Positions 26,687-34,038 of a DNA stretch of 64,000 nt are shown here, piece by piece. Under the pieces are notes generated by a model. The model searched no databases, was not told where the DNA came from, and worked only from the letters and a program-made list of their open reading frames with translations. The stretch comes from Leucobacter viscericola (GTDB taxonomy: Bacteria > Actinomycetota > Actinomycetes > Actinomycetales > Microbacteriaceae), in contig NZ_CP049863.1 of NCBI RefSeq assembly GCF_011299575.1, positions 2,356,001 through 2,420,000 of the forward strand, written 5' to 3'. The translations under genes were made by a program, and so were the position numbers. Within the stretch, counting starts at the first letter, position 1; every line of letters starts with the position of its first letter.

Positions 26687-29086
26687 GTGGCCGAGCTGTT
26701 ATTTCGTGTGGGTCGATGGTCGGCAAATCACGGCTGGAGAGTGATCGGCGCGTGGGTGGTTATTCTCGCGCTCGCCGTAGGTGGGTTTATTGCCGGGTTC
26801 GGATCCCTTGCGAACAGCTTCGATATTCCGGGCACCGCCTCCTCCAAGGTGATCGACGAGCTGCAGGAGAAACTGCCTGACTTCAGCGGCGCCTCAGGGC
26901 TCGTCGTGATCCACACCGACAACGGCAAGCCGTTCTCCGCCGAGCAAAAGGCCGAGTACGCCAAGATCATCTCGGAGGCGACGGGCGACCTTCCCGACGT
27001 CACCTCCGTGGTTGATCCCTTCGCGAGCGAAAAGCAGCGGGCGGATCAGCAGGCCAAGATTGAAAATGGCCGTGCTCAGATCGAGCAGGGCCGCACTCAA
27101 ATCGAGCAGGGCCAGGCTCAGCTCGACGCGGCAAAACAGATGCTGCCTGCGGATCAGCTCGCGGCCCAGCAGCAGAAGCTCGACGACAGCCTCGCAGAGC
27201 TTGAAGCGCAGAGCACCCAACTCGAAAACGGCGCAGAGCTGCTGAAGCTCGCGAGTGACGTAAAGCTCGTCTCGGAGGACGGCTCGGTCGCGGTCATCAA
27301 CGTCGCCTTCAATGAGCCCCGGCTTGAGCTCTCGGAAGACGCGAAGCAGTCGGTCATCGATTACTTCGACAAGCACGGCGTCGACGGAATCAGCGTTGAC
27401 TACTCCACGGACATCGCGCAGAGTGTGCCCGCGCTGTTTGGCCCGGCCGAGGCAATCGGTCTTGTCATCGCCGCCGTTGTGCTGCTGGTCATGCTGGGCT
27501 CGGTTATTGCGGCCGCGCTGCCGCTCGTCACCGCGATTACCGGTGTGGCGATTGGTGTGCTCGCCTCGCTCGCGTTCTCGGGAATACTGCAGATGGCCTC
27601 GATCACGCCGGTCTTGGGTGTGATGCTCGGCCTCGCCGTCGGTATCGACTACTCGTTGTTCATCGTGAACCGCCACCGCAGGCAGCTCGCGCAGGGCATG
27701 GCGGTCAAAGACTCCATCGCGCTCGCAAACGGCACCGCCGGCAACGCCGTGTTGTTCGCCGGGGCCACGGTGATCGTGGCGCTTGTCGCGCTCAACGTCA
27801 CAGGGGTGTCGTTCCTCGGAGTAATGGGAACCGTGGGCGCCGTGTGTATCGCGATCGCGGTTGTGATTGCCGTCACGCTGACCCCCGCCCTGCTGGGACT
27901 GATTGGCATGCGTGTGCTGGGTCGGCGATCCCGCACCCGCTTGGAGGCCAAGGCCACCGGCGGCGCCAAAGCGAAGCCGATGAACACCGTGCGCGCGATC
28001 CTCACCATCGTTGCCACCGCGGTCGTACTGCTGCTCGTTGCGGCACCGGTGTTGTCGATGCGACTGGGGCTGCCGGATGGCGGTTCTGAGCCCAAGGACT
28101 CCACCACCAATAACGCCTACGAAATCAGCGCGGACGCCTTCGGTGAGGGCACCAACGCAACGCTGCTCGCAACGGTGAAGCTGCCCGCTGGCCTCAGCGA
28201 GCAAGACACGACGGCGACACAGCTCGAGGTGGCAAAGGCCATCGACGGCCTGGACGACGTGAAGGCGGTCGTGCCGATCGCGGTGTCAGACGACGGCACC
28301 CTTGCCGCGTTCCAGGTGAAGCCCGCCGAGGGCCCGAATGCCGAGTCGACGGAGAAGCTCGTTCACGCGCTTCGCGATCCCGACGTGCTCGAAGGCACGA
28401 GCCTCAAGGGCGCCGAGTTGGGTGTGGCTGGTCAGGCCGCGATCAACATCGACATCTCGCAGAAGCTCGCTGATGTGTTGCCGCTCTACCTGTCCGTTGT
28501 TATCGGGCTGTCGCTGCTGATCATGATCCTCGTGTTCCGCTCGCTTCTCGTGCCGCTTGTCGCGACGGTCGGGTTTGTGCTGTCGCTCTTTGCGACCTAT
28601 GGAGCGCTCGTTGCGGTGTTCCAGTGGGGCTGGCTGGGCGAGCTGTTCGGGATCACCACGCCTGGCCCAATCCTCAGCTTCTTGCCGGTGATTCTGGTCG
28701 GGATCCTCTTCGGACTCGCCATGGATTACCAGCTGTTCCTGGCGAGCGGCATGCGCGAGGCATACGTGCACGGGTCTTCCGCGCGACTTGCCGTTGCGCA
28801 GGGCTTCAAGGCGGGTCGCTCCGTGGTTATTGCGGCCGCGCTGATTATGGTCTCGGTGTTCGGCGGCTTCGTGTTTACGGAGTCGATGATGATCCGCTCG
28901 GTCGGCTTTGGCCTCGCGGTTGGTGTGCTGCTCGATGCATTCATCGTGCGCTTGCTGCTGATGCCCGCGCTCATGCACCTGCTGGGCAAGTCGGCCTGGT
29001 GGCTGCCGAAGTGGCTCGACCGCCTGCTGCCGAACGTCGACGTTGAGGGCGCTTCGCTCGAGCGCACGCACGGGCTGCACGAGTAA
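26687..29086 (+). CDS. MMPL-family RND transporter
   Basis: The 799-aa protein has the 1+5+1+5 membrane-helix pattern of actinobacterial MMPL/YdfJ exporters, with GLAVGIDYSLFIVNRHRRQL and the matching second-half segment GLAMDYQLFLASGMREAY at the proton-relay positions. The first extracytoplasmic domain contains a coiled-coil hairpin with 7-residue repeats (NGRAQIEQ-GRTQIEQ-GQAQLDA, about residues 122-190). The GTG start at 26687 has a perfect GGAGGAG site 6 nt upstream. The divergent TetR gene probably controls it. Likely substrates are lipids or hydrophobic drugs. Confidence 0.93.
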   Translation: MAELLFRVGRWSANHGWRVIGAWVVILALAVGGFIAGFGSLANSFDIPGTASSKVIDELQEKLPDFSGASGLVVIHTDNGKPFSAEQKAEYAKIISEATGDLPDVTSVVDPFASEKQRADQQAKIENGRAQIEQGRTQIEQGQAQLDAAKQMLPADQLAAQQQKLDDSLAELEAQSTQLENGAELLKLASDVKLVSEDGSVAVINVAFNEPRLELSEDAKQSVIDYFDKHGVDGISVDYSTDIAQSVPALFGPAEAIGLVIAAVVLLVMLGSVIAAALPLVTAITGVAIGVLASLAFSGILQMASITPVLGVMLGLAVGIDYSLFIVNRHRRQLAQGMAVKDSIALANGTAGNAVLFAGATVIVALVALNVTGVSFLGVMGTVGAVCIAIAVVIAVTLTPALLGLIGMRVLGRRSRTRLEAKATGGAKAKPMNTVRAILTIVATAVVLLLVAAPVLSMRLGLPDGGSEPKDSTTNNAYEISADAFGEGTNATLLATVKLPAGLSEQDTTATQLEVAKAIDGLDDVKAVVPIAVSDDGTLAAFQVKPAEGPNAESTEKLVHALRDPDVLEGTSLKGAELGVAGQAAINIDISQKLADVLPLYLSVVIGLSLLIMILVFRSLLVPLVATVGFVLSLFATYGALVAVFQWGWLGELFGITTPGPILSFLPVILVGILFGLAMDYQLFLASGMREAYVHGSSARLAVAQGFKAGRSVVIAAALIMVSVFGGFVFTESMMIRSVGFGLAVGVLLDAFIVRLLLMPALMHLLGKSAWWLPKWLDRLLPNVDVEGASLERTHGLHE

Positions 29087-29102
29087 GGCCGCTGGCGTCC
29101 AC

Positions 29103-29164
29103 GATTTGCGGGTCAGTTTCTGGTACTAAATCTCGGTTTACTACCAGAAACTGACCCGCAAATC
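29103..29164. repeat. Hairpin family B, copy 2
   Basis: Arms 29103-29125 and 29142-29164 are perfect 23-bp complements with the core GCGGGTCAGTTTCTGGTA. An inner TAAA/TTTA pair (29127-29130 with 29137-29140) follows after one C/C mismatch, with a TCTCGG loop. It lies 16 bp after the MMPL stop and before a co-directional GNAT gene. There is no T-tract after the stem. Confidence 0.85.
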
Positions 29165-29200
29165 CCGGGCCGTAGAGACAACGCAGCGCAGAGCGGGGAG

Positions 29201-29206
29201 TAGGAT
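29201..29206 (+). promoter_or_regulatory. -10 element of the GNAT gene, leaderless start
   Basis: TAGGAT lies 6 nt before ATG 29213, placing transcription start at the start codon. No ribosome site is present. The promoter begins only 37 bp after hairpin B2. Confidence 0.5.
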
Positions 29207-29212
29207 CACCTC

Positions 29213-29833
29213 ATGACCGACTTCGTTCTGCCCTCGAATGTTCGCCAGCCCGTCGCCGCTGACCTGCCGGAGATTGCGCGCGTGCTGACGGAGGCGTTCT
29301 TCGACGATCCGGTGTGGGGACCGACGTTCCCGGATCCCGAGCAGCGTCGCGCGCAGGCAACCGAGTACTGGACCTTCATGGCCGACCAGGGACTGCGCTG
29401 GAATGAGTCGCTGGTCGCGGTGGGTGCTGACGGTGCGATCCGGGCGCTCGCGATCTGGTTTCCGCCGGGAGAGGACGAGGTCGCCGCGGACTCGCACGAT
29501 GCCTACGACGAACTGGTGAAGCGGATCCTGCCGCCGGAGCCTGCGCAGGCACTGTTTGACGCGGGGGACGTGTTCGGCGAGGCTCGGCCGAAGAAACCCC
29601 ACGCCTATCTCTCACTGCTGGCAGTTGCTCCCGAGGCCCGCGGCAACGGTGAGGGTATGGGCTTGCTGCGCCTCTCAACCGCGCGCTACGACGCTGCCGG
29701 TCTCGACACCTACCTTGAATCGTCCAACCCCGGTAACGATGCGCGCTACGAACGTGAGGGTTACCTGCCACAGGGCCAGATCAAACTGGCTGGCGGACAG
29801 CTTGTGCAGACCTACTGGCGCGACGCGCAGTAG
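29213..29833 (+). CDS. GNAT-family N-acetyltransferase
   Basis: The 206-aa protein has an N-terminal VRQPVAADLPEIARVLTEAFFDDPVW segment and the acetyl-CoA motif A at about residues 130-150 (LLAVAPEARGNGEGMGLL; the family pattern is V-x-P-x-x-R-G-x-G-x-G, here with RGNGEG). A YLESSNPGNDARYEREGY segment follows, as in many small-molecule acetyltransferases. The substrate is unknown. It ends at a bidirectional terminator. Confidence 0.88.
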   Translation: MTDFVLPSNVRQPVAADLPEIARVLTEAFFDDPVWGPTFPDPEQRRAQATEYWTFMADQGLRWNESLVAVGADGAIRALAIWFPPGEDEVAADSHDAYDELVKRILPPEPAQALFDAGDVFGEARPKKPHAYLSLLAVAPEARGNGEGMGLLRLSTARYDAAGLDTYLESSNPGNDARYEREGYLPQGQIKLAGGQLVQTYWRDAQ

Positions 29834-29844
29834 GGGCAAAACTT

Positions 29845-29879
29845 CGGGAGGGTGAGTGCGAATCGCACTCACCCTCCCG
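29845..29879. terminator. Bidirectional terminator between GNAT and fasciclin genes
   Basis: A perfect 17-bp inverted repeat (29845-29861 with 29863-29879) centred on one A lies between two convergent genes. It is followed by TGGTTTGTT on the plus strand. It can serve both transcripts. Confidence 0.75.
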
Positions 29880-29900
29880 TGGTTTGTTAGCTGTTTTGAA

Positions 29901-30575
29901 CTACTTCTTTGCCGGCGGCATCAGCACCGTGTCAACGAGGTAGACCGTTGCGTTGGCCGTCTGCACGCCTCCGCAGATGACACCCGCGTCATTCACCTTG
30001 AGTGAGTCGCCCGAGCCGGTGACCGTGAGGGTGTCACCCTCCACCGTCTTGTGGGTACCCACGATGTCGGCAGGTTCGATCTGTCCGGGAACCACGTGGT
30101 AGGTCAGGATCGAGGTCAGCGTATCGCTGTCGGTCTTCAGCGAGTCGATGGTTGCCGGATCGATCTTCGCGAACGCGTCGTCAACCGGTGCAAACACCGT
30201 GAACTCGCCACCGTTGAGGGTGTCAACGAGATTGACGTCGGGGTTTAGCTTGCCGCTCACCGCGGAGACCAGGGTCTTCAGCATCGGATTGTTGGAGGCC
30301 GCTACCGCCACTGGATCCTGCGACATGCCCATGATGGATCCCGCACCGTCTGGCACTGCCTTGGCGTAGGCGGCGCAGCCCGGCCCGACAAGATTCGCAG
30401 CCGGATCAGCGGTCGACATGCTGTCACTGCTGTCTGGTGTGGTGGTCTCGGGTGTGGTGGTCTGCTCCTGCTTGTTCGATGCTGACGTGTCCTCCATTGA
30501 ACAGCCCGTGAGCGCGAACGCACCGACGAGTGTCAGAGCGAAAGCTGTGGTGAGGGTCTTCCGGGTAGTAAACAT
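29901..30575 (-). CDS. Fasciclin-domain lipoprotein (MPT70/MPT83-like)
   Basis: The 224-aa protein has a lipoprotein signal with lipobox LTGC (Cys25), a Thr/Ser-rich spacer, and one FAS1 domain. The FAS1 domain includes [24 protein letters not shown] and the H-box region LTYHVVPGQ, closing with [12 protein letters not shown]. It resembles mycobacterial MPT83/MPT70, which are controlled by SigK. A perfect SigK-type promoter precedes it, and dipZ-sigK-rskA are its divergent neighbours. The start at 30575 has a GAGGAG ribosome site. Its role is likely cell-surface interaction. Confidence 0.92.
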   Translation of the reverse strand: MFTTRKTLTTAFALTLVGAFALTGCSMEDTSASNKQEQTTTPETTTPDSSDSMSTADPAANLVGPGCAAYAKAVPDGAGSIMGMSQDPVAVAASNNPMLKTLVSAVSGKLNPDVNLVDTLNGGEFTVFAPVDDAFAKIDPATIDSLKTDSDTLTSILTYHVVPGQIEPADIVGTHKTVEGDTLTVTGSGDSLKVNDAGVICGGVQTANATVYLVDTVLMPPAKK

Positions 30576-30626
30576 GGTGTGCTCCTCTTCGAGTGGTGCA
30601 CCGCGGTGTTCCGCGGTCTGAAAGTG

Positions 30627-30653
30627 ATTCGGAGCCCTCGCGAAAGTGGATGG
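30627..30653 (-). promoter_or_regulatory. SigK-type promoter of the fasciclin gene
   Basis: On the minus strand CCATCC (30648-30653) and CCGAAT (30627-30632) are separated by 15 bp. These are the -35 and -10 hexamers described for SigK promoters of mpt83/mpt70 in mycobacteria, as I recall them. The -10 lies 51 bp from the start codon. Confidence 0.7.
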
Positions 30654-30673
30654 AAACTTTTTTGAAAAAGTTT
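30654..30673. other. AT-rich inverted repeat between divergent SigK promoters
   Basis: AAACTTTTT (30654-30662) and AAAAAGTTT (30665-30673) are perfect complements around TG. It abuts the -35 box of the fasciclin promoter. The T-run on either strand could also stop antisense transcription. Confidence 0.45.
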
Positions 30674-30833
30674 TTGGGTGGTGCCCCACATGTCAGCCGG
30701 TACTCACGCGTCTGCCGGATCGACGGGGCCGCTATGGACCGGCTGGCTTGCCAGTACCGGCCGACACGCGTGGTGCGGGTGTCCGAGCGCGCGGGATGCA
30801 GGCCCGAAGGGAGCGCAGGATCAAGACCCGCAC

Positions 30834-30860
30834 CAATCCAAATGCCCCTCCGTTCCGAAT
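30834..30860 (+). promoter_or_regulatory. SigK-type promoter of dipZ-sigK-rskA
   Basis: CAATCC (30834-30839) and CCGAAT (30855-30860) are 15 bp apart, the same spacing and -10 as the divergent fasciclin promoter, with one change in the -35. The -10 lies 39 bp before dipZ. This would make sigK autoregulated. Confidence 0.6.
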
Positions 30861-30899
30861 ACCTCTGTGACAGCAACACCGGAGGCTCGGAGGAACCCC

Positions 30900-32618
30900 A
30901 TGGACACCATTCTGATCGGCCTGCTGGGTGGGCTCATTACCGGCATCTCGCCTTGCATACTGCCGGTGTTGCCGGTCATCTTTCTCACCGCGGGTGCGCA
31001 GTCGGCGGGGGCTGGCAGCAAACCCGAGGTGATTGAGGCGCCGCGCAGCAGGCCGTACTTTGTGATCGCGGGGCTCGTCACGAGCTTCACCGTTGTGACG
31101 CTGCTGGGATCCCTGTTGCTCGGGCTACTCTCACTGCCGCAAGACGCGATCCGCTGGGCGGGCGTCGCGGTCCTCCTCATCATCGGTGTTGGCATGCTGT
31201 TTCCCCGTTTTGAGCAGCTGCTCGAAAAGCCCTTCCAGTGGTTGCCCCGACGCAAGGTGAACGAAAAGGGCAACGGATTTGGCATGGGTCTCGCCCTCGG
31301 CACGGTGTTTGTGCCGTGTGCCGGTCCCGTGCTTGCCGCGATCATCGTCGCCGGCGCGACTGGGGCAATCGGCGTCGGCACTGTGCTGTTGACGGTCTCG
31401 TTTGCAATCGGGGTCGCGATCCCGCTGCTCATCTTTGCCCTCGCGGGTCGAGGACTCGTTGAGCGCATCAAGTTTTTCCGCAGCAAGGAGCGTGGGATCC
31501 GGATCGCTGCCGCCATTGCCATGATCGCGCTGGCCGTGGGGCTCGCATTCAATGTGCCCCAGGCAATACAGCGCCTCCTGCCCGACTACACCGCGGGGTT
31601 GCAGAAGGATCTCGCGTCGAGTGACGCGGGGGAGCGCGCGCTGAACCTCGGGGGACTCGTCACCGACGAAAACCGCGATCTCGACAAGTGCACCAACGGA
31701 GCCGAAAAGCTCGAATCGTGCGGCACGGCACCGAGCATTAGGGGCATCGACTCGTGGCTCAACACACCAAACGGCGATCCAGTCGATCTGAAGGACCTCA
31801 AGGGCAAGGTGGTGCTCGTCGACTTCTGGGCCTACTCCTGCATCAACTGCCAGCGCTCGATTCCCCACGTGGTCGCCTGGGACAAGGCGTACCGCGACGC
31901 GGGCCTGCAGGTGATCGGCGTGCACTCACCCGAGTACGCGTTCGAAAAAGAGCGGTCAAACGTAGAAGCCGGGGCCAAGGATTTCGGCATCAAGTACCCG
32001 GTTGCTCTCGATAACAATCTCTCCACCTGGACCAACTACCGCAACCGCTACTGGCCCGCGCACTACCTGATCGATGCGACGGGCACCGTGCGACACATCT
32101 CGTTTGGTGAGGGCAACTACGCCGCGACCGAGAAGTTGATTCGAGAACTGCTGAAAGACGCGAACCCCGACGCACAGCTGCCAGCAGCGACCGAGGTCGC
32201 AGACCGCACCCCCGAGCAGGGCGCGACAACACGAGAGACGTTCCTCGGATCCTCGAAAGACGTCAACTTCGCCGGGCCAGAAAAGTACAGCGCTGGCGAG
32301 CACACGTACCATCTGCCCAAAGACCAGAAGAGTGACACCTTCGCCCTGAGCGGCGATTGGCAGGTTGATACCCAGTTTGCGACGCCGGTCGACAGGGAGG
32401 GCACGATCCAGCTGGCCTATCGCGCCAGCGAGGTGCGGATCGTTGTTTCGGGCGAGGGAACCCTCGCCGTGAGCCGCGACGGCAAACCAATGCCCGACGT
32501 AAAGGTCAGCGGTACCCCGCGCTCCTACAAGGTACTCAAGGGCGACGCCGCCACCAAGGGCATGCTGCAGGTGAAGGTGCCGCCGGGGGTGCAGGTCTAC
32601 TCGTTTACCTTCGGGTAA
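30900..32618 (+). CDS. dipZ: DipZ-like cytochrome c biogenesis / thioredoxin fusion protein
   Basis: The 572-aa protein has an N-terminal CcdA-type membrane domain (six helices, with redox-active cysteines in TGISPCILPVLP and VFVPCAGPVL). An extracytoplasmic thioredoxin domain with active site CINC (in WAYSCINCQRS, about residues 316-319) and a C-terminal beta-sandwich of about 130 residues follow. It would carry electrons across the membrane to reduce exported thiols. Start 30900 follows CGGAGGAA and matches the family N terminus. Forty-two bp separate it from sigK. Confidence 0.93.
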   Translation: MDTILIGLLGGLITGISPCILPVLPVIFLTAGAQSAGAGSKPEVIEAPRSRPYFVIAGLVTSFTVVTLLGSLLLGLLSLPQDAIRWAGVAVLLIIGVGMLFPRFEQLLEKPFQWLPRRKVNEKGNGFGMGLALGTVFVPCAGPVLAAIIVAGATGAIGVGTVLLTVSFAIGVAIPLLIFALAGRGLVERIKFFRSKERGIRIAAAIAMIALAVGLAFNVPQAIQRLLPDYTAGLQKDLASSDAGERALNLGGLVTDENRDLDKCTNGAEKLESCGTAPSIRGIDSWLNTPNGDPVDLKDLKGKVVLVDFWAYSCINCQRSIPHVVAWDKAYRDAGLQVIGVHSPEYAFEKERSNVEAGAKDFGIKYPVALDNNLSTWTNYRNRYWPAHYLIDATGTVRHISFGEGNYAATEKLIRELLKDANPDAQLPAATEVADRTPEQGATTRETFLGSSKDVNFAGPEKYSAGEHTYHLPKDQKSDTFALSGDWQVDTQFATPVDREGTIQLAYRASEVRIVVSGEGTLAVSRDGKPMPDVKVSGTPRSYKVLKGDAATKGMLQVKVPPGVQVYSFTFG

Positions 32619-32660
32619 CAGCTGGGTGTCAAGGGGAGTCAGAGAGGAGGTGGATAGGGC

Positions 32661-33260
32661 ATGCTTATGGAGATGGTTATTGACGGAGTGGAGATACCGG
32701 AGGACGGCAGCGGGAGCGATCCCGCCGACACCGCCCTTGCCCGGTCCGCCTCTGGCGACCGCAACGCGTTCGCGGAGCTCTACGACATGATGTCAGCGAG
32801 AGTGTTCGGCCTGATCCTCAGAGTGCTGGTGGATCGCTCGCAGAGCGAAGAGGTGCTGCAAGAGGTCTTCCTCGAGGTGTGGCAGTCCGCGGCATCGTTC
32901 GATCAGGATCGCGGACGTGCCAGGTCGTGGATCCTCACGATTGCCCACCGCCGCGCAGTTGACCGAGTGCGCTCGGCCTCCTCTCGCGCTCGCCGCGAAG
33001 AACGGGTGGGGCTGCAGGATCTGCACTCTCCGGTGGCATCGGTCGAGGATCACGTGCAGGTGCTTGTCGATGGTTCCAGGGCCACCCAAGCCCTCGACAC
33101 TTTGCCCGAATCACAGCGACAGACCATCGTGCTCGCCTACTTTGGTGGGTACAGCCAGCGGGAGATCTCAGCACTGCTCGGTGCCCCACTCGGAACCGTC
33201 AAGACCCGCATGCGCGACGGACTGTCGCGACTCAGAACAGAAATGGAGGTGGCGCGATGA
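32661..33260 (+). CDS. sigK: ECF RNA polymerase sigma factor SigK
   Basis: The 199-aa sigma factor has region 2 (NAFAELYDMMSARVFGLILRVLVDRSQSEEVLQEVFLEVWQ is its span) and region 4 (SQREISALLGAPLGTVKTRMRDGLSRLR, helix-turn-helix). Assignment to SigK (ECF19-like) rests on the adjacent rskA-like anti-sigma gene, dipZ and fasciclin genes and the matching promoters. AGGAGG at 32644 is its ribosome site. In mycobacteria this sigma factor controls mpt70, mpt83 and dipZ. Confidence 0.9.
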   Translation: MLMEMVIDGVEIPEDGSGSDPADTALARSASGDRNAFAELYDMMSARVFGLILRVLVDRSQSEEVLQEVFLEVWQSAASFDQDRGRARSWILTIAHRRAVDRVRSASSRARREERVGLQDLHSPVASVEDHVQVLVDGSRATQALDTLPESQRQTIVLAYFGGYSQREISALLGAPLGTVKTRMRDGLSRLRTEMEVAR

Positions 33261-34030
33261 ATCCCCAAGAATTCCGCGACCTCTCGTCGGGGCATGCGCT
33301 GCGCGCGCTTTCCCCGGAAGAAGAGCAAGCCTTCAAGGCGGCGCTCGCCGCGCACCCCGAGTGGCAGCAGATTGTTGACGAGGATCTCGCGGTAGCGGCC
33401 GAGCTCGGACGGAGCATGCCTGAGGTGCCGCCTCGCCCCGAGTTGCGCGAACAGATTCTCGGAGCGATTGATGCGGCCCCACAGCTGCCCGCGCAGTCAA
33501 CCGCTGAGCAGACAGCTGGCGCGGCCGATCCTGAGCCTGCTGCTCCTGCCAAGGACGACGGCACCCGCTCGCGTCGCACGTGGCGGATCGGTGCGTTTGC
33601 GCTCGCCGCCTCGGTGGTGCTGTTCACCCTGGTGCTGTTTGGCCCGAGCATGCTGGAGTCGTTCGCGCCGAAGGCCCCCGCGGTTGCCGCGCTGCAGGAG
33701 ATCGAGGCCGCGCCCGACGCCGGTTCGGAGACCGCAAAGGTGGGGGACGCCACGGCGACCCTGCACTGGTCTGACTCGCAGGGCCGCGCCGTGCTGGTGG
33801 CCAAAGACATGGCTCCGGCCGAGAAGGGCGAGGACTACGAGCTGTGGATCGTACGAGGTGAGCAGGCGATCTCGCTCGGCCTCATGCGACCCACCGACGG
33901 CGAGGACGCGATGTTTGTCACCGACTCGTTCACTCCCGGTGACGTGGTTGCCGTGACCGTCGAACCCGCGGGGGGCTCACCCACGGGCAAGCCCACCTCG
34001 CAGCCGATCCTGGCGATCACCACGGCGTAG
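33257..34030 (+). CDS. rskA: Anti-sigma-K factor RskA
   Basis: The 257-aa protein has an N-terminal anti-sigma domain (HALRALSPEEEQAFKAAL, about residues 1-75), a Pro/Ala linker and one membrane helix (FALAASVVLFTLVLFG, about 115-130). An extracytoplasmic RskA domain with a GRAVLVAKDM strand and YELWIVRGEQAISLG follows. It overlaps sigK by 4 bp. The family holds SigK at the membrane until regulated proteolysis releases it, in some species after a redox signal. It is convergent with the LuxR gene, 8 bp away. Confidence 0.92.
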   Translation: MNPQEFRDLSSGHALRALSPEEEQAFKAALAAHPEWQQIVDEDLAVAAELGRSMPEVPPRPELREQILGAIDAAPQLPAQSTAEQTAGAADPEPAAPAKDDGTRSRRTWRIGAFALAASVVLFTLVLFGPSMLESFAPKAPAVAALQEIEAAPDAGSETAKVGDATATLHWSDSQGRAVLVAKDMAPAEKGEDYELWIVRGEQAISLGLMRPTDGEDAMFVTDSFTPGDVVAVTVEPAGGSPTGKPTSQPILAITTA

Positions 34031-34038
34031 CGCGCGGG

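Noticed and set aside
30696..30761. GCCGGTACT/AGTACCGGC inverted repeat upstream of dipZ
   Set aside because: The 9-bp arms are separated by 48 nt and lie outside the recognised promoter boxes, so chance is likely.
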